Of a stretch of 64,000 nt of DNA, positions 44,736 through 57,850 are shown in pieces. The notes beneath the pieces were generated by a model. It worked only from the letters and a program-made list of their open reading frames with translations. It was not told the origin of the DNA and made no database searches. The DNA is from Lactarius indigo (taxonomy: Eukaryota; Basidiomycota; Agaricomycetes; Russulales; Russulaceae), in the NCBI GenBank assembly GCA_025766275.1, contig JAFKAC010000003.1:2666001-2730000 (forward strand). The letters run 5' to 3'. Each line of letters begins with the position of its first letter. The stretch's first letter is position 1. Both the position numbers and the translations under genes were made by a program.

Positions 44736-47138
44736 ATGTGCGGCATTGTTTTCGTAGCAGATTGGCACGCCACTGCTGCTAACCGCTGCAGTCGTATAAA
44801 CAACAAGGGCTTCATTGAACTCATGGGACAATTGCGAGCTGCGAGCGCAGCGAGAGGCTAGTTCTATCGCCCGCACTTTGTGGACGACGTTGTCTGAACT
44901 AAAGTCGGGTACGTGTATAGGTCCGGATGTGCAACGCGACCACCAGATAACCCTGAAGAGTAACCAAGAAGCAACTGTCTATCTCGATTTTTTTGCATCA
45001 GAGCTCCGTCTACGCGGGAACGCACCGGTTGCTCAGCCTCACACACACGAGAGTGGCAATGTCCTCTGCTGGAATGGCGAGGTTAGCAGGTCGTTCGTTG
45101 ATTCGGACCTCTCACTCATGCCCATCTCCTCGGGAAGATCTTCAAAGGGTTGGATGTATGTTTTCAGCCTGTCGTGCCGAGACGATCGATAATGGCAAGT
45201 CAAGGTCCATCCCGAGGAGAACGACGGTTCAAAGCTTTCTACTGCCATGAGCGAGCTAGAGGATGTTTCTGCCATCGTGCAACTTCTTGGGACTCTTGAG
45301 GGACCGTAAGGGACTTGGGATTGATGTCATACATGTGTCACCAACTCGTCGTTCACAGGTACGCGTTCGTCTACTACCATGTGGGTATAGTCCTGGGATT
45401 ATGAATACGCGTTCATCCGTCCTTAGCATCGGTCAGGAAAGGTTTTCTTTGCGCGCGATCCACTTGGCCGTAGATCTCTCCTTATGCACGTGCCCAGCTC
45501 TGAGCTGCCGTACTTGCTCCTAGCTTCGGTCTCAGCTGGAAAAAGCGACCACTATGATTTCACTGAGCTCTCAACAGAATATATCTACGCACTCGATCTC
45601 TGTAGTCTTAGCCGTGACCCAGTCACATCCTTTGTTACTTGTCTGGAACGTCTGCCACGCGTTGCACCTGGCAAGGATATATCTCGTCGCTCGCCATATG
45701 TGTGTCATCTCGCCTTTCTGGCCATTTTTTTTATAGCTAAAATCTTCTTTGTGCTCATAGACACAACCTGACAAGGTGAACCAGGCATTACCTCCCACAG
45801 ACACCGAGGGTCTCCGGTTGCAATCGCTAGACACCATTCCTCAATACCTTTCGTCAGCCATAGATGAACTAACCTATCATTTGGACCATAGCGTCTCGCT
45901 ACAAGTAAGCAATGTGCCTCAGCGAGGCGTGGAATTGCTTTCGTCGGATCAAGCACTTTCTGCAGGATCCGTCCCAGTTCGCGTGGCTGTACTTTTCAGT
46001 GGTGGAATCGACTCCACTATATGCGCCTTTTTGGCCCACAAGTCAGTCAACAGGCCCCCATTTACGTGTGGCGGAAGCTCATTGATTATAGGCACGTACC
46101 ATTGGATGAGCCCATAGACCTACTCAACGTCGCTTTCGAGAATCCTCGGAAGATACGCGTCCATGTAGATGGCGACGTGGGCGGTATCAAGAAGAAAAAA
46201 CAACGGGCGGTGACCCTTGAGAATACCATATCTATCGATGGACAACTGTCGGAGCAGTACAACACAGACTATCTCGTTCCAGACAGGGTCGCTGGTTTGA
46301 GCGAAGTTGAGGAGTTACGAAGGCTGTGCCCTGGTCGACAGTGGAACTTCGTAGGCCTCCACGGTCGTATGTGCGCGTGTCGTTTTAACTCTGGGCCTTC
46401 AGGTAGAAGTTGACGTACCATATACGGAATATCAAGATGCGCAGGAGACGGTGGAATCCGTTATGTGGCCCTGCCAGACGGTCATGGACTTGGTTAGCGG
46501 AGTGGCTCCACAATCACCGCCTGCCTGACTGATCGATTTGAAACTGGCGCAGAGTATCTCAATGCCACTTTACTTCGCAGCACGTGGTGTTGGAAAATTG
46601 AGAAGGAGCGTGACAGCTGAGCCGGAACTTTACACCAGCCTGGCTCGTGTATTGCTTAATGGACTTGGCTCAGACGAGCTGCTCGGTGGGTACAGCCGAC
46701 ATCGTACGGTTTACAACACCGGCGGATGGAAAGCCCTCATAGAAGAGGTAGGATTCACTAGGGCTGTGTTTCGGAAATTCTAACCATCATCTCTACGGTC
46801 AGCTCCAACTCGATATGGATCGCATCCCAACGCGCAATCTCGGCCGCGACGATCGCGTGATTTCTGCACACGGTAAAGAAACGCGGCATCCATTCCTTTC
46901 CCTAGATGTCGTGAATTTTCTCGTCGCGCTTCCAATTCATGTCAAGACAGATCCACGGCTTGAGGTGGGGGTGGGTGACAAGATGCTACTCAGGCTCGCG
47001 GCACGGAAAATGGGTCTCATCGAGGCGAGTACAAGGAAGAAGCGTGCGATGCAGTTTGGAACACAGTCTGCAAGGATGGAAGGAGGCGCTGTGAATGGGG
47101 GTACATTATTAAATACGACTAGGCGGGCAGAAAAATAG
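44736..47138 (+). CDS. ASNSD1-type asparagine synthetase domain protein
   Basis: Homologue of asparagine synthetase domain-containing protein 1, a class II glutamine amidotransferase fused to an asparagine-synthetase-like domain. It starts MCGIVFVADWH, so the catalytic N-terminal Cys after Met is present. Then come FFASELRLRGNAPVAQPHTH, NVLCWNGEV, LLGTLEGPYAFVYYH, MHVPSSELPYLLLASVSAG and the PP-loop VRVAVLFSGGIDSTICAFLA. Later parts are IDLLNVAFENPRKI, RRLCPGRQWNFVEVDVPY, ARVLLNGLGSDELLGGYSRH, LQLDMDRIPTRNLGRDDRV, GKETRHPFLSLDVVNFL and KMLLRLAARKMGL. Six or more introns are needed. Some joins in the first 900 nt are uncertain and may hide a frame error. The physiological reaction of this family is not settled. 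Confidence 0.85.
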
Positions 47139-47255
47139 AAATTTTGAGTTACACCTCTATATCACGTGACTGGATCACGTGGTCTTAGAAGTTGTCACCC
47201 CAGCTCTCCACGACTTGGTGAGCAGCTCTGTTTGGCTATTTTGCAAGGAGATACT

Positions 47256-48441
47256 ATGGCGTCAGCTCGTATAGCAGGTACGTGTCACTTTCGTGTTCTC
47301 AGGTTTCCTATAACTCTCCCGAAACCAGTTCCCCTCGCCCTTGGTCTGGCGTTGTTACAGTCTAGTTTGTATGATGTGCCAGGTGGATTCAAGGCGGTCA
47401 TGTTCGACAGATTCTCTGGTGTGAAGGATCAGGCATGTTTTCGACCTCTTTGAGCGCAGAGCGTGGGTGGGCTGAATGGTTGCATCCAGGCCACGGGGGA
47501 AGGAACACATTTTCTGGTTCCTTGGCTCCAACGCGCCATTTTGTATGACTGTCGCATAAAACCTCGGGTGAGTTCGTTGTAGCTCTGGTCCGTACAGGGG
47601 TTCACAATACTGCGAGCAGAACATTACCACAACCACGGGGTCGAAGGACCTTCAAATGATTTCCATCACACTTCGTGTGCTGTCACGTCCGGACACAAAC
47701 CATCTCTCCAAAATTTACCAGAGTCTCGGCCAGGACTACGACGAGAGGGTGCTTCCCTCCATTGGCAATGAGGTTTTGAAGAGCATTGTCGCCCAATTCG
47801 ATGCCGCAGAGTTAATCACCCAGCGGGAAGTGGTAGGTGCTTTGCTTTTATCCCATACAAACATATATACGCAACTAAATCGACAGGTGTCTTCGCGCAT
47901 TCGGGAGGACCTACTCGCACGTGCAGGGGAATTCAATCTCAAGCTTGAAGATGTATCCATCACACATCTCACATTTGGAAAGGTATGATTTGTCGACGTC
48001 GCGGCTAAATCACCTGCTTATTACTCTCTGGTCAGGAATTTACGCAAGCTGTAGAGGCGAAGCAAATTGCGCAGCAGGGTGCATTTTCAGTTGCCTTTTT
48101 TTCCCAATGGCAACACTTAGATACATTTTTTAGATGCGGAGCGCGCCAAGTTCATCGTTGAAAAAGTGGGTTAGCAAGACAAGCTAATGTCAATGGAACT
48201 AACATTTGCATGCAAACAGGCAGAGCAGGAACGACAAGCGGCGGTGATTAGGGCAGAAGGAGAGGCTGAGGCGGCTTCGACTATATCACGGGCTCTGGAT
48301 AAAGCAGGAGAAGCATTCGTCGCTCTGAGGAAGATCGAAGCAGCGAAGGCGATTGTGCAGTCGCTGTCGGCCAATCGGAACGTGACGTATGTTCCGAGCT
48401 CGGGGGGGAACGTATTACTTAATTTACCGGTGGATAAGTGA
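47256..48441 (+). CDS. PHB1: Prohibitin 1
   Basis: Inner mitochondrial membrane SPFH-domain protein forming ring complexes with Phb2 that stabilise new respiratory proteins. Later exons are 47490-47567, 47620-47832, 47887-47982, 48036-48078, 48134-48165 and 48220-48441. The sequence follows Phb1: [133 protein letters not shown] and [20 protein letters not shown]. It ends [10 protein letters not shown]. The intron after 47432 begins with GC (GCATGT). The N-terminal 20 residues are uncertain: the frame from ATG 47256 is open to the conserved part, so I left it unspliced. Confidence 0.95.
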
Positions 48442-48549
48442 TGGCTGAGTTTTCGGAGATAGCCGGTTCCATAAAAATAAAAAGGATATTAAATCGAAAA
48501 AAAGAAATTGAAAGGTCTCTCGTCGTCAACGGACATCGGTCGAGTTGTG

Positions 48550-48720
48550 AGTTGGTCTCGTTTCTCTCTCTCTGTCTCTTTCTGTCTCTCTCTTCCTCTC
48601 TCTCTGTCTCTCTATTCCTCTATTCCTCTGTTTTCTCTTCTCTGCTTTCTCCTCATCAAGCCTCGGTTCATTTTCTCGACTCCCATTTCTTTCCCCCCCT
48701 CTTGTCGTAGGTCATCACCT
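48550..48720 (+). repeat. CT-rich pyrimidine tract upstream of the Pub1-like gene
   Basis: About 170 nt of almost pure pyrimidine, with many ctctct and tctgtct words, ending some 70 nt before the ATG of the RNA-binding protein gene. CT-rich blocks just upstream of highly expressed fungal genes often mark the core promoter and transcription start. The rest of the 346-nt interval 48442-48787 holds nothing else I recognise. Confidence 0.7.
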
Positions 48721-48787
48721 CCCTTATCTCGCCTTACTTGCCTGATCACATCTTTTCAAAAGATCTCTTTCTATTATACTGTAAAGT

Positions 48788-50245
48788 ATGAACGCGATGG
48801 CCGGTATCCCTCCCGCTGAGGCTCCAGTTGCGTATCTCCTTTTTTTTACTATCCCTCGTAATACTCACTCATTTTACTCTTCACAGAAAAGAGCCCACTT
48901 ATACGTGGGCAACTTGAGCCCACGAGTGACCGAGTACATGCTCACGGAGATATTCGCCGTAGCCGGTCCTGTTCAACATGTCAAGATCATCCCAGACCGT
49001 AACTATCAGCACGGGGGCCTCAACTATGGCTTCGTCGAGTACATGGACATGCGTGCCGCGGAGACTGCTCTTCAGACCCTCAATGGCCGCAAGGTCTTCG
49101 ACACTGAGATCCGCGTCAACTGGGCGTACCAAGGCCAACAGAACAAGGAGGACACTTCCAACCACTATCATGTTTTCGTTGGTGACCTCTCCCCCGAGGT
49201 AAACGATGATGTCCTTGCTAAGGCCTTTTCCGCCTTTGGTACCTTGTCCGATGCCCGTGTCATGTGGGATATGAACTCTGGCAAGTCTCGTGGCTATGGC
49301 TTCCTTGCGTTCCGCGACAAGACCGATGCCGAGCAGGCCATCGCTACTATGAACGGAGAATGGCTCGGCTCACGTGCCATTCGTGTCAACTGGGCCAATC
49401 AAAAGACTCAGGGAGGTCCCACCTCGACCTCTGCTGGCTCCCCGATGAGCAGTAGTGGAACTGCGCCTGCTCCCATGAATTTCCTGGGGGGTCCCCTCTC
49501 GTACGAGACAGTCGTACAGCAGACTCCTGCGTACAACACGACGGTCTACGTTGGCAATCTCGTCCCTTATTGCACCCAGGCGGACCTTATCCCCCTCTTC
49601 CAGTCCATCGGATACCTCTCGGAGATCCGCATGCAGGCCGATCGTGGTTTCGCCTTCGTCAAGCTAGACACACACGAGCACGCTGCTATGGCTATTGTCC
49701 AGCTCCAAGGACAGATGGTCCACGGACGACCCATCAAGTGTAGTTGGGGGAAGGACAGGGCCGATGGTGGTACTTTGCCGCCAGCAGGGCCCCTGAGTCC
49801 TACGCCCAGCGCAACGCCATACGGCAACATGGTACGTGTGTCGAGCTGTACTTTTCATTCTGATTTTTGCTGATTTTTGGTTGACCCGCTCCCGTTCAGC
49901 CCATGTACGGCATGCCGCAGCCCAACTCCTATGGACAGTACGGCTTTGGTTCCTACCCGGCAAGCCCCGGCGGCGCTGCCCCCGGAATGCCGCAACCCGC
50001 TGCAGGAGCTGCAGCCGGCCAGACTGCGCCAGGTGCGGATGTCAGTGCCGTAGGACAAGCAGCTCAGGCTCAGTGGGCGAGCGACCCGAACTCATACTAT
50101 TCAAATTACTGGGGTGGTATGTGCTTGACCGTCACTCACTCCCAATCAGTAGAGCTGACACCGATTATTCGTATCTGTAGGATACTACACGCAGCAGGCC
50201 GCCGCTGGCCAACAGGGTGCCACGGATGTGCAGCAGGGCCACTGA
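48788..50245 (+). CDS. PUB1: Pub1/TIA-1-type RNA-binding protein with three RRMs
   Basis: Poly(U)/AU-rich RNA-binding protein of nucleus and cytoplasm, acting in mRNA stability and stress granules. RRM1 begins RAHLYVGNLSPRVTEYMLTE with RNP1-like LNYGFVEY. RRM2 has HVFVGDLSPEVNDDVLAKAF and SRGYGFLAFRD. RRM3 has TTVYVGNLVPYCTQADLIPL and RGFAFVKLD. The tail is rich in Gly, Gln, Ala and Tyr (PMYGMPQPNSYGQYGFGSYP, YYTQQAAAGQQG). Exons 2-4 are 48887-49831, 49900-50116 and 50181-50245. The first junction is odd: reading MNAMAGIPPAEAPV straight into KRAHLYVG needs removal of 57 nt beginning GCGTAT. That would be a weak GC donor, although the frame is also open if nothing is removed. The neighbouring GT donor two bases on would break frame. 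Confidence 0.93.
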
Positions 50246-50640
50246 TTTGGCTCATTCTCGGATACACGGTCTCTTCTCCTTTTATCGCATTGCTTTTTTC
50301 GGCTGCATGTGTCAACCCGTTGTCCAATCTCTCATTGCGGTGATTCTATGTATTTCCGATGTGAAGCTACCACAATTTTTTCTTTGATACGAGGTTGTCT
50401 ATTTCGCTACTCTTGTCGTCTTTTTCTTTTTCTTTTTCTTACTTGCGTAACTTCCGAAAAGTTCCACTACTCAATGTTCGCTTGTCTTCTTTACCTGCGT
50501 TCTGCTGACGTTAACAACGAAATCAGGTTGTTCTTGTCGTTGAGTGTCACGCATTGTTTGTCGACGACCCTCACAGATGAAAAGAACATATTACGCGGTG
50601 TCAGGGTAAAAGGTACAATACATCTTTGGCATCACTACCA
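50246..50640. other. Convergent 3' regions of PUB1 and the Gly/Asp repeat gene
   Basis: About 395 nt, T-rich on the plus strand near 50395-50440, between two convergent stop codons. No gene recognised. Confidence 0.45.
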
Positions 50641-53113
50641 CTACATTGCGATTGCTCCTCCGCTGCCCGGGTCGCCACCGTCTCCGTTGCCTTTGGTATA
50701 AACATTTAGTTAACCAAGAGATGTTCCAAAAAGACGAACACCACGTACGCACCAGATGCGAGATTAAGTGTACTAACATGTCCGCGTCTATGTTTTCCTT
50801 CGTTGACAGAACCCCCGGATGCGTCTCTTCCGGGACCTGAGAAAGCTTTTGAGCTACTGCCAAGGGCAAACGCGGATCCCGATCTAGCGTCACCGCCATC
50901 ACCGCCACTGCCTAACGAGCTGGTTGAGGGAGGATCCAAAGTATGAAAGAGGAGCGCGCGGTACACACCGGAAAATATGTCAATCAGGTCAATCAGGCCA
51001 CCGTGCTCAAACACGCTTCCTCCAGAGGCGTTCCCACCAGGACCAGTGAAGGCTTCTGCTCCCTTGTTACGCACACCCCCGTCGTCTCGAAAGGATGTCA
51101 ATAGTAGCCCCCATGTTAGAATGTGTTGAATGAGTGTGTACCTCGTTTCCAGACCTTGTCACGACGTCCGCCGGACACCAACCCTCCAGCCGCATGACCA
51201 CCGGGGCCCGAATACACCGCCCTGTGGCTATAGGCATGCGCGTCCCCAGAGGAAGCGTCACCGCCATCACCGCCATTCCCTGAAACATGGCGGGTTATTT
51301 TTTTTAGTGTAACCAAGGGGCCACCAAGACGACATACCAGACCAGACATCAATGAGACCACCATGGTGCCCCCCTCCACCATTCTTACTCGCTGCGAACT
51401 TTCCGGTGCTGGAGTAAGCCGGAACATACTTCTCTCGAGGGGAGAGACGAGGGTATGGCATTTTCTCACTGGAATCGATGGGCTCACGGCGGCCAACGTC
51501 CCCTCCGGCAGCATTCCCGCCCGGACCAGTATATGCTTTGGCCCCAGGGCCGTGCGCAAACGCAGATCCCGAACTGGCGTCACCGCCGTTGCCGCCGTTT
51601 CCTGTGTTAGATACCTCAGTTCGAATCAGAGAGTGCGAAGGAAGTGTGAGACCGACCAGACCAAACGTTGACCACACCGTGTTTGCCTTTGACGCTCCCT
51701 CCGGAAGCATCTCCTCCTTTCCCTGTATAGGCGGCAGGTGGGTCACCTTAGCGCGATACGGTTAGATACAGGACCAGAAGTCAATGTGACTGGCGACACA
51801 CTCCACTTTTTCTTCGAACCCGACGAACCGGATCTTGAGCTTCCAATTGCGCTCCCGCCGGATCCATGGTCGGCCGAGGTGCGAGGTACGGGGAGGCGTC
51901 TGGAGCAAATGCTGTGGACAGACCCTCCAGAGGCGTCACCTCCCGGGCCTGAGTGAGCAACTGAACTGCCACGGCCACCATAGCTGGTCCATAGCTATCA
52001 ACCTGGATCAATTGTGCTCCAGAAAAGTCCTTACCTGGATGAATCTCCGGATTTGGCCTTCCCACCTTTCCCGCCATTGTTGGAAAGGATATTAATCAAA
52101 CCGGGGACAGCATACACAGAACCCCCAGAAGCGTCGCCGCCAGGACCGCTCATGGAAAGACCACCACCACCCTTGCCATTCGCGGTGCTTTTGGAATTGT
52201 CGACAATGCGAACATATACAGACACTGTCTCTCACCTGGTTGCTTTTCCAGAAGAGGCAACGCCTCCGTCACCCCCGTTATTCGACAGAACATTGATCAA
52301 CGACCCGCCAAAGATATCACCAAGGATACCATCGCAGGAGGAGTCACTGTTGTCCTCGAAACCTTTCTCATCACCGTGAGGCCACATGGGATCAGAGGAT
52401 GGACCAATATCTCCTGAGGGAGGCCTGTCGTTGCTCGGGTTGCTCGGTCCTAAAAAGATTGGGATCCCAGGTGGGGTTCCGTTTGCGCCTGGGTCGGGTT
52501 CTGACTTCTGCGGTGGAATAGCAGGGTCGTCCGTGTTCACAGGTGGCGGTTTCAGTTGCGCGGGATCAGATTGAAACGATGCAGGAGTACCTCCATTCGG
52601 CGGGTTGTTGTTTTTACCATCGGCAGCTTTGGGAACATCAGGATTTCGTGGGGGTGGAAGCTCGTCACTAGGACCAGAAAGATTGGGGTTCGTATCACCT
52701 GAAGGGGCGTCATGCACTGGTTCAGGCTGAGGTTGAGAGGATGGTCCTAAGTCTATGACAGGCCGGCCACCATCACCCGGATGGTCCCTATACCAAATAC
52801 ATGCATTCGGAAAAGCAGAAGCGGGCAGAACAATTAAAGCGTACCCTCCCTGCGCATACGAGCTACCGGAGCTCGCGTCGCCTCCGTCCCCGCCGTTACC
52901 CGAGCCAATGTCGAGCAGACCAAGACCAAGACCGCCTCGAGGTAGAAGACTGGGGCTGGAGAATGCACCACCAGGGCGACCCGATCCAGACAGGGCTTGT
53001 GAGGCGGAGCGTGGAGATGAGTTGTAGTTCTGTGTGAAGGGAATTGGGGAGGAATGAACTAGAGATGGAGAAAGAGTAGCAGCGAGAAGAGAGATATGTA
53101 AAGTAGCACGCAT
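50641..53113 (-). CDS. Secreted Gly/Asp-rich protein made of two alternating repeat motifs
   Basis: The start at 53113 gives a signal peptide (MRATLHISLLAATLSPSLVHS). The mature protein then has a Gly-rich part, a first repeat GNGGDGGDASSGSSYAQG, and a long Pro/Asp/Ser-rich stretch (PSSQPQPEPVHDAPSGD and on). After that, exon-sized units follow separated by short introns. Motif 1 (like NGGDGGDASSG) occurs near 52890, 52275, 52065, 51590, 51265, 50905 and 50680. Motif 2 (like GPGGNASGGSV) occurs near 52135, 51935, 51710, 51515, 51195, 51030 and 50835. Most motif 1 copies sit just after an acceptor and most motif 2 copies close to a donor, so exon and protein repeat coincide. The last exon ends GGDPGSGGAIAM with TAG at 50641-50643. 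No cysteine-rich core or catalytic domain is seen. A structural wall, mucilage or surface-coat role is a guess. Exact exon list is unsure. Confidence 0.65.
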
Positions 53114-53328
53114 AGAAAAGAGAGTTAAATTAGAAATATGTAAAATAGGATGTAGTCTGTGGTTTGAAAAGAGTGTCAGCGGGGAGAGAGAACGAGGCTT
53201 ATATACGCGACTGTCGAGCCAAACACCAAACACAGAGGACGCGTCCATACACGTGACCAGATCCCCTAGCAGCATTAAGGAGTGGGTATAAGAAAGGCGA
53301 GCGTAAGAAAGCTACTCATCGTCTACTA

Positions 53329-54328
53329 TCAACCATTCGGCGTCAGATTCACGCCCTTCTCCTGCTGAAATCGTGTCCCATCCTTCGTCCCCGCTCCGAC
53401 TTCCTCCCCATTCACGTTCCCGTTTCCCGACGTACTCTGATTATCGACGGCGTCTCCCTCATTCGAGGCCGCTTCAGAACCATCTCTCCAGTTGGCCGTG
53501 GCCTGATGTCGCGTCCGCATGTCCTCGTAAAACTCATTCGCCTCGTTCATCCGGTTCACCTCGGTCTGCTTCGCGTCAAGCCAGCGCTGCAGTAATTTGG
53601 CGTTGTCTCGCGTCAGGTTCTGGTTCCTCTCTTCTATTTGGCCCAGCTCGAGTTGCAAGGTGCTGATCTCGTCGTGTAGAACCTGTAGCACGGTGAGAGA
53701 TAGAACGAAACAATGGTCGGCGTTAGGACGCACCTGGGCAGTCCGGTCCTTCTCCCCCATCAACTCTGCGTGCTGATCTACTTTCCTCTTCAAATGGGAG
53801 ATGTCCTCACGCGCCTTCCGTAACGACTCGGACTCTATGCGGGAGAGCTCTTCCTTTTCTCGTAGGGTCTCATTCATCGCAAGAAGGCGTTGGGCATTCT
53901 GACCCTGAGTCTTGTAAACGGTGGCCAGTTCGTCGCGTAGCGAAGATATCTGCGATTCGAGAGACGTGATGTAAGCCTGTCTTACGGGATTTCTGGGTGG
54001 AGGGGATCAGCAGAACGCGGGTGAGAAAAGCGGATTATCGGAACGGACTCTTCGCTTGAGCCCGGCACGAAGACCGTCGAGCTGCTGGGGTTCTGCTTAA
54101 CGGTTGCCACTGCACGTAGCAATGAGGCATTTCTCTCCTTCAAAAGCTTCGTTTGTTGTGCGAGCCGTCGATCTTGGGGGCATCAGAAGGTGATCAATGT
54201 TTGCAGAGGGAGAAAAAAAGACGAGGCAGATACAGACATTGTTCGATGACGGGAGCGAAAGCAGACTCTTTTGCGTTGCGTTCTGCAAGGCGCAATCTGA
54301 GAAGTTCCTGCCACGCAGGTTCAGCCAT
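53329..54328 (-). CDS. ATG16: Autophagy protein Atg16
   Basis: Coiled-coil protein that binds Atg5-Atg12 to form the E3-like complex for Atg8 lipidation on the forming autophagosome. It starts MAEPAWQELLRLRLAERNAK, which contains the Atg5-binding N-terminal helix, then ESAFAPVIEQ, RRLAQQTKLLKERNASLL, VRQAYITSLESQISSLRDEL, MNETLREKEELSRIESESLR, LHDEISTLQLELGQIEERNQ and the typical end LLQRWLDAKQTEVNRMNEAN. It closes with an acidic, Asn-rich tail and TGA at 53329. It has no WD40 domain, as in fungi. Three introns are visible: one after ESAFAPVIEQ (about 54238), one near 54000 and one of about 50 nt near 53700. The gene is divergent from YPT7 with 202 nt between start codons. Confidence 0.85.
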
Positions 54329-54341
54329 GAGAGAAAGTTAA

Positions 54342-55495
<1,154 letters not shown>

Positions 55496-55917
55496 GGGGC
55501 ATTTTTGGCGCCGGACATCTCACTATAAACTGTTGTTGTTGTCGAGGATGACTTTGGCCTTCTCTTTGATCTCTGTTTATGTTTCACTTCCGCGCCCGTG
55601 CAGTCAATCACCGTAGCCCCTTCATCTAACTCGGGGGTGGGAGTAGTGTAATCTCTTGTTCATGCACCTTCATTCATAAACCCTCTCTATAAGGTTGATC
55701 TCCCTGCTTGGATTTTCCGTTAATTTTACTAGGTGACGGGAACGACCAAGAAGAAATGTGTGTTGTCCCCCAAACATCATTGGCCTGAGTAAGAACGTGA
55801 CTTAATGTTGATCACTGGCTATTCTAAGCGTGAAATGAACGTTTGTAAGTATTGTAGATCCTATATCCCAACTATATTCCCCCACGTTCATTAGAGCATC
55901 CGTGAGCGTGGATCATC
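55496..55917. other. Convergent 3' regions of YPT7 and BAT1
   Basis: About 420 nt between convergent stop codons. No coding frame, repeat or RNA gene recognised. Confidence 0.45.
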
Positions 55918-57662
55918 TCATAGAGAAGCTCGCCCAGTCTGCTCTTCGTGGATCACGACGCTCCAGTCGCTTTCGATCTCGCCGGTCTGTCGTCCCGTCA
56001 GTTCAGTCCAGAGCGGTCGGGAGACCGGGCCCATTCCATCTTCATCCACAGGAATATCTACGTCCTGTCCTTGATACCCGATCTTATTAACGGGGCTGAC
56101 AACCGCGGCCGTGCCTTATATGTCGGGTGTAAGCACAGTAAACCAAAAGATGGATCCAAAAAGGAACACCTGTGCCGAACATCTCCACTAAGCGCCCGGA
56201 TTGCGCCGCCTCGCAGACTTCCTTCATACTCACTTCCCGCTCGGAGACGCGCAATTTCAACGGTAGGTTTGGAATACGCAGCGTGCCTGCCGCGTGGCTG
56301 CGAGTTAGTGAGAGCACCGAATCGCGTGTCACGCCCGGAAGGATCATCCCGTCCAGAGGGGGGGTCACGAGTTCGAGGGACCCGTCTTCTTTCCTAAAAA
56401 CGACGAAGAGGTTCATCGTGCCAACCTAACCAAAGGAATTTTTATCTATAAATTGTAAAGAATAGACTTTTTTTTTTACAAACCTCGGTAAGGTTGTGTT
56501 CCGGCCCATGTAGCCAAAGGTTCTGAACATAACCTTGCTCAGAGGCCATTTTCTGTGGGAAGACGGCCAAAGCGTAGTTTGCACCGATCTTATATTGTCC
56601 CGTGCCTAGAAGCAACAGCGGCAACAGCGCTGTCAGCAAGGGGGAGCGTGTCTTCGCATTCTAAACTGACCTCCAGGGTATGCGCGTACATGGTCCGTTG
56701 TACCATGTAAGGCAACTGGCTTGAAGCCCTCTTTATAGTACGGGCCAACCGGACTGCAAATGACAAAGAGAAGTGCAGACTCTGGCGGAGAGAGACCGAT
56801 AGTGTTTTGAGTGCCGACTGAGTCAGAAATATATCAGTGAATATATGCTCGAGTTGCAGGTCGCCGGAAGTGACGCACTCATTACAGGACGGACGTACAA
56901 GCTGTACCCCTTCTCTTTGGGTACCCAATGACGATCTATTCGAATAAGTTGCTTGATCAGATCGAGGAGAGCAGCTCCATCGAAGGTCTGTTTTTTAAGA
57001 GAAGGGGGTTGTTGGGTCGGGAAGTCAAAGTGTCATATCGTTGACAACTCACTGGTAGGGCGAGCCTTTGAGCGCTCCGGTTCATGCGCGCCATGTTCAG
57101 ATCGGGACGAAACACGGTAATCTTTCCGTCCTGGCTTTTGTATGCTTTCATTCCTTCGAATAGACACTGGGCATAATGGAACACAGCTGAACTGGGGTCG
57201 AGAGACACAGGGCCGTCTTGGTTTAACACACATAGAAGTCAGTCAATGCCGCGGGTGATATGTGCATGGAAATAACGATCACGCACAGGGCTTGATTTCT
57301 GGCGCCCCCCACCCCTCAGACAGGTTCCATGGTATCGCTAGCATGTGGTCCGTCTATGAAAAGGTCAGCAGCGCAACGGCAATCAATGGTCACACACACA
57401 AACGTATGTCCAAATTTTAACGACGACAACGCTGGCAGTTCATTCGCCGTAGATATCTTGTGAATCTTCAACTTAGAAGGCTGAACCCGAAAGAACGATA
57501 ATAAGTCCCATAAACCAAAAAAAAAACAGGTCGTCTACTCACGTCGATGTCCGACAGTGGGCTCTGTGTCAGGCTCGAGGTCCATCGTGCACCTAATGTC
57601 TGATTGAACGACTTTCCAGCTCTCCAAAGACGAGTCTGCCAATGATGTAGCGAGATGGCCAT
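55918..57662 (-). CDS. BAT1: Branched-chain amino acid aminotransferase, mitochondrial
   Basis: PLP enzyme for the last step of leucine, isoleucine and valine synthesis and the first step of their breakdown. The chosen start at 57662 gives [20 protein letters not shown], an Arg-rich amphipathic presequence, and its exon donor is in phase with the next exon, [21 protein letters not shown] later ATG at 57585 is in a frame that does not splice correctly. Then [96 protein letters not shown], the Schiff-base Lys in [36 protein letters not shown] and [20 protein letters not shown]. It ends [12 protein letters not shown] with TGA at 55918-55920. About six introns. No frame break seen. Confidence 0.92.
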
Positions 57663-57850
57663 GGGAAAGGTCTGATAACTCGAATACGTATTGTATTTCC
57701 ACCCCCACCGACCGTGTAACAAAGTTGGTTCCGTCCGGCTCGGCCCCCCAACCCGGAACCGGACATTTCAGCGCCACGGCCCGCCGCAACCGCCTCGTTC
57801 GTACATTTAATACACACACACTTTGCATGATAATGGTATACTAATTAACA

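Noticed and set aside
57535..57585. Alternative BAT1 start at 57585
   Set aside because: Its frame is out of phase with the next exon, whereas the 57662 start gives a presequence and correct phase.
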